Assembly: GCA_963720885.1 (NCBI GenBank)
Contig: CAVRGW010000002.1
Span: 372,001-436,000, forward strand
From: DATLLN01 sp963720885
Lineage (GTDB): Bacteria > Actinomycetota > Thermoleophilia > Gaiellales > JAICJC01
Reading direction: 5' to 3'
DNA: 64,000 bases
Shown: positions 59,671 to 64,000 of the stretch, in pieces
Numbering within the stretch: the stretch's first letter is position 1
Layout: each line of letters begins with the position of its first letter
The notes under the pieces: generated by a model
What the model saw: the letters and a program-made list of their open reading frames with translations, nothing else
Told to the model about the DNA's origin: nothing
The model's database searches: none
Program-made: the position numbers and the translations under genes

Positions 59671-60414
59671 ATGGTCATGCCTGCCCAGGCCTACCGGGGG
59701 AAACCGTGCATCTGCCAGCACCGGCTGGAGCTGTGCGACCAGCGGTGCGTCGCGGACATGATGTCGACCACGTTCTATGTCGCCTGCCTGCGCCTGACAG
59801 GCCGCCGGTGCCTCGTGATCGGGGCCGGGTCAGTTGGCCTCGAGAAGATCGAGGGACTGCTCGCGGCCGACGCCGTCGTCCACGTGATCGCGCCCGAGGC
59901 GTGTCCCGAGGTCGCTGAGCTGGCGGCATCGGGCGACGTGGAGTGGACGCAGCGGCACTTCCAGCCGGGCGACCTGGAGGGCCACTTCCTGGCGATCGCG
60001 GCGACCAGCGACACCGAAACCAACATCCGGGTGTTCGAGGAGGCCGAGCGCCGGGCGATGCTGTGCAACGTCGTCGACGTGCCGCCGCTCTGCTCGTTCA
60101 TCCTGCCGGCAATCGTCCGCCAGGGCCCGATCGCGATCGCCATCTCGACGGCCGGGGCCAGCCCCGCGCTGGCGAAGCGGATGAAGCGCGAGATCGGCGA
60201 GATCTTCGGCCCGGAGCACGCCGAGCTGGCGTGGATCCTGAACGACGTGCGCGGGTGGGCGAAGGCCACGCTGCCCACCTACGACGATCGCAAGGCGTTC
60301 TTCGAGGGCATCGTCAACGGCGATCCCGATCCCGTCGCGCTGCTGCGGCGCGGCGACCGGGCCGCGGTCGACCGGCTGATCGCCGAGCGTCAGGCCGCCT
60401 TGACGCCGGCCTGA
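59671..60414 (+). CDS. Precorrin-2 dehydrogenase/siroheme synthase-type protein
   Basis: Up to 247 residues; the family match starts at TTFYVACLRLTGRRCLVIGAGSVGLEKIEGLL (Rossmann motif GAGSVGLEK), so an internal ATG near 59760 may be the true start. VDVPPLCSFILPAIVRQGPIAIAISTAGASPALAKRMKREI is the diagnostic dimer/active-site stretch. It oxidises precorrin-2 to sirohydrochlorin for siroheme, used in sulfite and nitrite reduction. Three Cys/His near the N-terminus (CICQHRLELCDQRC) are an unusual addition. Confidence 0.85.
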   Translation: MVMPAQAYRGKPCICQHRLELCDQRCVADMMSTTFYVACLRLTGRRCLVIGAGSVGLEKIEGLLAADAVVHVIAPEACPEVAELAASGDVEWTQRHFQPGDLEGHFLAIAATSDTETNIRVFEEAERRAMLCNVVDVPPLCSFILPAIVRQGPIAIAISTAGASPALAKRMKREIGEIFGPEHAELAWILNDVRGWAKATLPTYDDRKAFFEGIVNGDPDPVALLRRGDRAAVDRLIAERQAALTPA

Positions 60415-60965
60415 ATCGCCCGCACCAGGCGCTCCAACTCGGTCGCCGAGATGCGGTCGTTGAGCAGCGGCGAGTCCGGGCCCTCCTGCAGCATCACCAT
60501 CGTCAGCGCGACGGCGTGGGGCTCGACCGGGCGCTCGGCGTCGCGCAGCGCGACCGCGATCTGCCACAGCTGCGGCCGCACCAGCTCGACGCGCGACTGC
60601 AGCGCCACGCCCGACTTCCCGGTCGCCTTCTCGACGCCGTTCGCAAGCCTCGCCCGCTGCGGCAACGACACCAGTTTGCGCGCGTGACGGTCGACGGACG
60701 GCAGGCCGCGTGCATCGCCCTGGGCGACGAGCCGCGTCAGCAGGTGGATCCGCTGCTGCCGTGCCACGATGCCGATGGCGGCGCCGGCCAGTGCGCCGGA
60801 CGCCAGCGCAACGGCCACGCTCGTGAAGTGGGCGACGATCGCGATCAGCGCGCAGGCGACCAGCATCCCGGCCGCACCGAACGCGTCGTTGCGCCGGTGG
60901 CGCAGGTCGCGGAGCCGCTCCCGCGCCGCGTCGACATCCATGAACTCCCGGAGCATGGGCTTCAA
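60390..60965 (-). CDS. Membrane protein, hypothetical
   Basis: 191 residues. Basic N-terminus (RERLRDLRHRRND), two helices (AAGMLVACALIAIVAHF and AVALASGALAGAAIGIVA) and a long soluble C-terminal part ending in RLVRAIQAGVKAA. Overlaps the tail of the convergent siroheme-type gene by 25 bases. Confidence 0.55.
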   Translation of the reverse strand: MKPMLREFMDVDAARERLRDLRHRRNDAFGAAGMLVACALIAIVAHFTSVAVALASGALAGAAIGIVARQQRIHLLTRLVAQGDARGLPSVDRHARKLVSLPQRARLANGVEKATGKSGVALQSRVELVRPQLWQIAVALRDAERPVEPHAVALTMVMLQEGPDSPLLNDRISATELERLVRAIQAGVKAA

Positions 60966-61034
60966 CGTAGCCGAGCCCGGCGGGAGATCCGGCCGGTGGT
61001 GAACCGAGGATTGGAGCCGGCTTGGAGCCGGTGT

Positions 61035-64000
61035 CTAGGACGCCTTGGGCTGCGCCTCGACGGCCGCCGCCGGCTGCTCGCCGCCGCCCTCGGCTCGCTT
61101 GCGGCCGCGCGAGCGCGACCTGCGCCGCCGATCGCGGCGCTCGGACGACGCGCCGACCGGCTCGCCCCGTGCGATCTTGCGGACGGCGCCGGGCCGCGAG
61201 TCACGCACGGTCTTCCCCTCGCCACCCTCCAGCTCGAACTCCACCCGCACGCGGCCGCGCACGCCGGCCGTCTTCAGCTGGGCGAGCACCTTGCGGGCGG
61301 CGTCGTCGAGCAGCACCTCCGCCTCCTCGCGGCCGAGCTGCACGACCAGGCCGGCGCCCTCGACCGAGACCCGGGCCGTCCGCTCGGGCCTCGACTCGCT
61401 GACCAGCTTGGCCACCTGTACCTCGAGCGGCGCCTGGTCGGCGGCGGCGGAGCGCACCTCGGGCGCCGTGGCGAACCGGCGGTCGCCGTCGCCGGAGAGC
61501 GCCCAGACCAGCTTCTCGGACTCGCCGAGCTGCGGGATCACGACCTGGTCGGCGTCGTCGCGCAGCCGGACGGCGACCTGCGGTGGCACCTCGACGACCA
61601 CGGCGCCATCGTTGCGGCGGACGGACACGGCCGGTGGCGTCGAGCCGACCACCGCGCCGTTGAAGGAGACGGTGTCGCCGCGTTCCTTCTCCTTGGTCTT
61701 GGCGCGCTTCTGCGTCTTGGCGCGCTGCGCCGGCGCGGGAATGTTCGAGCCGAGCGCGGCGGCCAGCCGGTGGGGGTCGGCGGAGAGCACCAGGCGCGAA
61801 CGCTCGATCAGCCGCTCGGCCGTCGTCCCCCTCCGCGGCGAGGCGACCGCGAGAAGCGCGGCGCCGGCCTCGAGCGGGGATGAGGTCGCGACGGCCGCCA
61901 GCTTGGCGGCGGCCTCGGTGTGGGCCGACTCGTCGGACGCCGCGGCGAGCGCGCCCAGCAGGCTGCGCCCGTCCTTGACATGGCTGCCGGCGTACCGGTA
62001 CTCGTGGTCGCGGGCGGCGCGGGCCAGCTGCCACGTCCACGCGACGATCCGGTCGTCCGGCGCCTCGATCCGCTCGTCGCCCATTGCCAGCAGCAGCACC
62101 CGGGCGCCCTGACCGCGATCCTGCTGCCACGTCGGGGCGGCCTCGACCAGGCGGCAGGCCATCGCGAAAGTTGTCTGCGTCGGCCCCTGCGAAGCCAGGT
62201 CTCCGAGCGCCTGGAGGCGCAGGCGGCGGTGTTTGTTCTCGGCGGCGCAGGTGAAGAAGAAGAGCTCGCGGGCCTCGGGCTGGAGGCCGGTGATCCGCTC
62301 GGCCAGCAGCTGCACGTCGGCTGGGCTGACGGCGCGGGCCGCGACCACCGCCCACGCGCGCTGCTCGTCGAGCGGCAGCTTCGACGCGTCGACCAGGCGC
62401 CACTGGTTGGCGATCACCGCGATCCGCCGCTCGGGATCGTCCGAGACGGGGACGATCCAGTTGCCTTCCTTGACGATCGGCTTGGCCGGTCGGCGGCGCC
62501 AGCGCCGGCGGCGCGGCGGCGGAGGCGTGACCAGGCCGTTCGGCCGGTAGGCATCGACACCGAGCAGTGAGTGCAGCGTGATCACGCGCTCCGTGTGCGG
62601 CGCCCCCGGCTCGGCGAAGTCGACGACGATGCCGGCCTCCTTGCGGCGGTGCAGCCGCATGATGCGGCCGACCCGCTGCTGGTAGACACGGCGGCTGGCC
62701 GTCGGCGCGAGGTGCATGCACACGGTGGCCCGCGGCGCGTTCCAGCCCTCTGCCAGCAGCTGCGCGTTGACCAGCACGTTGATCTCGCCGCGGTCGTAGG
62801 CGGCCAGCGTCTCGGCGAGCTGCCGCGGCGGCGTCTTGCCCGACACGGCGCCGGCCTTCAGCCCGATCGCCTTCATCGACGCGGCGATCCGTTCGGCGTG
62901 CTCGACGCCGGCGGCATAGACGATGCCCGGCGTATCGCCGAACCTGCTCTTGTACAGGTCGGCGGCGGCCAGGTTGAGCGGATCGAGGTCGAGTGCGGCG
63001 GCCAGCTGGCTCTGGTCGAAGTCACCGCCGACGATGTCGACGGAGCGCAGGGACGCGATCGGGCGCACCCTCGAGCAGCGCAGCGGCGCGACGACGCCGC
63101 GGCGCACCGCCTCGGCCAGCGGGAAGTCGGCCACCTCGGCCGGGAAGACGTCGCCCACGTGCTTCTGCAGCAGCTGGTCGGTGGCCGTCATGCCGATGTA
63201 CACCGGCTCGCTGAACGAGCGGATGGCGGCCGCGGTCTTGTCGCCGAGGGCGGTGTGCGCCTCGTCGCAGACCACGACGCCATACAGATCCTCGCGGATG
63301 CTCGACGCGTGCTTGATGAACCAGGAGTACGTGTTGATCGTCAGCGGCGGCGTCTGCGGCACCGTCTCGCCGCGCAGCACCGGACCGTGGAGCCGGCCGC
63401 CGTAGCCCTCCTTGGTCAGGTCGCGCGTGAACTGGTCGACCAGCAGGCGGCGGTGGGTGAGGATCAGGACGCCGGTCGTCCGCGCCGCCTCGACGAACCC
63501 GGCGGCGGCGATCGTCTTGCCGGACGCCGTGGGATGCTTGAAGCGGTAGCGGCGGCGGGCACCCGGGTCGGGGCCGTGCTCGCCCTCCTCGACGACGTCC
63601 TCGACCACGACCTGGGTCGGATCCTCGGGGCCGAGCAGCTCGACGAAGGCCTCCCGTTGCGTTGCCGTTGCCGTTGCCATTCCCGTTGCCGTCGCCGTTC
63701 TCGGCCGGGGCGTCACCGTTCTCGGCGGTCTCGTCGTCGTCTTCCTCGTCCTCCGGCACCGCTCCGCGCTCGACGTCGCTGATCAGCGCGGCCAGCTGAC
63801 CGGCGAGCGCGTCGACCTGGTGGCGGCGCAGCGTCGTGCCCGATGCCAGCCGAGGCTGCGGGTCGGACAGGACGCGGTCGAGCCCGAGGATCAGCGAGAA
63901 GTCGCGGCGCCACTCGTAGCTGGGCGCAGTCGCCCCCCGGCCCATCTCGGCCAGGGCAGCGTCGAGCGCCGCCCGCCGAGCGGTTCCAGGGGCGAGCGCC
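61035..64000 (-). CDS. DEAD/DEAH-box superfamily 2 helicase (partial; frame shift at a hexanucleotide repeat)
   Basis: At least 980 residues; the start is beyond the window edge. The N-terminal frame (63,700-63,999) holds TLRRHQVDALAGQLAALI, the Q-motif-like lead, then an acidic spacer and a GN-repeat. The frame then changes within the ggcaac repeat (63,655-63,695) to the helicase core: HPTASGKTIAA (motif I), VVCDEAHTA (II), GMTAT (III), and RRVYQQRVGRIMRL (VI). The C-terminal region is Arg/Lys-rich (RRDRRRRSRSRGRKR), likely nucleic-acid binding. Resembles type III restriction/UvrB-type helicases. Confidence 0.8.
63655..63695. repeat. Hexanucleotide simple repeat in the helicase gene
   Basis: On the minus strand ggcaac repeats with small variants, with one 5-base unit (gcaac). 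The coding frame changes here, so gain or loss of bases would switch the frame. Confidence 0.6.

Overview
The window is high-GC DNA from an actinobacterium. A Thermoleophilia/Solirubrobacterales-type soil organism fits the gene content and the GC-rich palindromes, but this is inference. Two core-chromosome flanks (1-8,194 and 50,734-64,000) carry intact, tightly packed metabolic genes. Between them lies a 42.5-kb integrated element. Its ends are a perfect 20-bp direct repeat (8195-8214 and 50714-50733), and a phage-type tyrosine integrase sits just inside the left end.

Left flank: end of an enolase-superfamily gene, zinc alcohol dehydrogenase, M24 peptidase, MetE-like methyltransferase, ATP-grasp ligase, Eis-type acetyltransferase, 3-hydroxyisobutyrate-dehydrogenase-type reductase, a lipoprotein and a PilZ protein. 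Right flank: HExxH protein, SAM methyltransferase, lipoprotein, phosphoribulokinase-type kinase with a divergent LysR regulator, Cys/Met-metabolism PLP enzyme, EamA exporter, PilZ-like protein, P5C dehydrogenase, CBS protein, siroheme-synthase-type dehydrogenase and a DEAD/DEAH helicase running off the edge. The element entered between the HExxH gene and the PilZ gene, which would be adjacent and co-directional without it.

The left part of the element (8.2-16 kb) is a mobile-element core resembling a phage satellite: integrase, two excisionase-type HTH proteins, an AAA (RepA-like) ATPase, VRR-NUC nuclease, HNH protein and terminase-small-subunit-like protein, with no capsid, portal, large terminase or tail genes. 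From about 16 to 50.6 kb is cargo: small genes on both strands encoding lipoproteins, tiny membrane proteins, four beta-propeller proteins, an LRR protein, and immunity-type proteins (Imm26-like, CbrC/UPF0167, DUF7674-like, DUF6334-like).

The most striking feature is a family of about 31 imperfect-palindrome repeat loci from 23.0 to 50.0 kb, placed between these genes. All lie in the same orientation although the genes point both ways. That is the layout of an integron cassette array (attC sites), here with no recognisable integron integrase and with a GC-rich repeat unlike standard attC: a CALIN-like array of possible immunity and surface genes inside an integrative element. Many genes in the element, but essentially none in the flanks until the last gene, are broken by single-base frameshifts, several at homopolymers. 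Whether this is decay or local assembly error decides how the element should be read.
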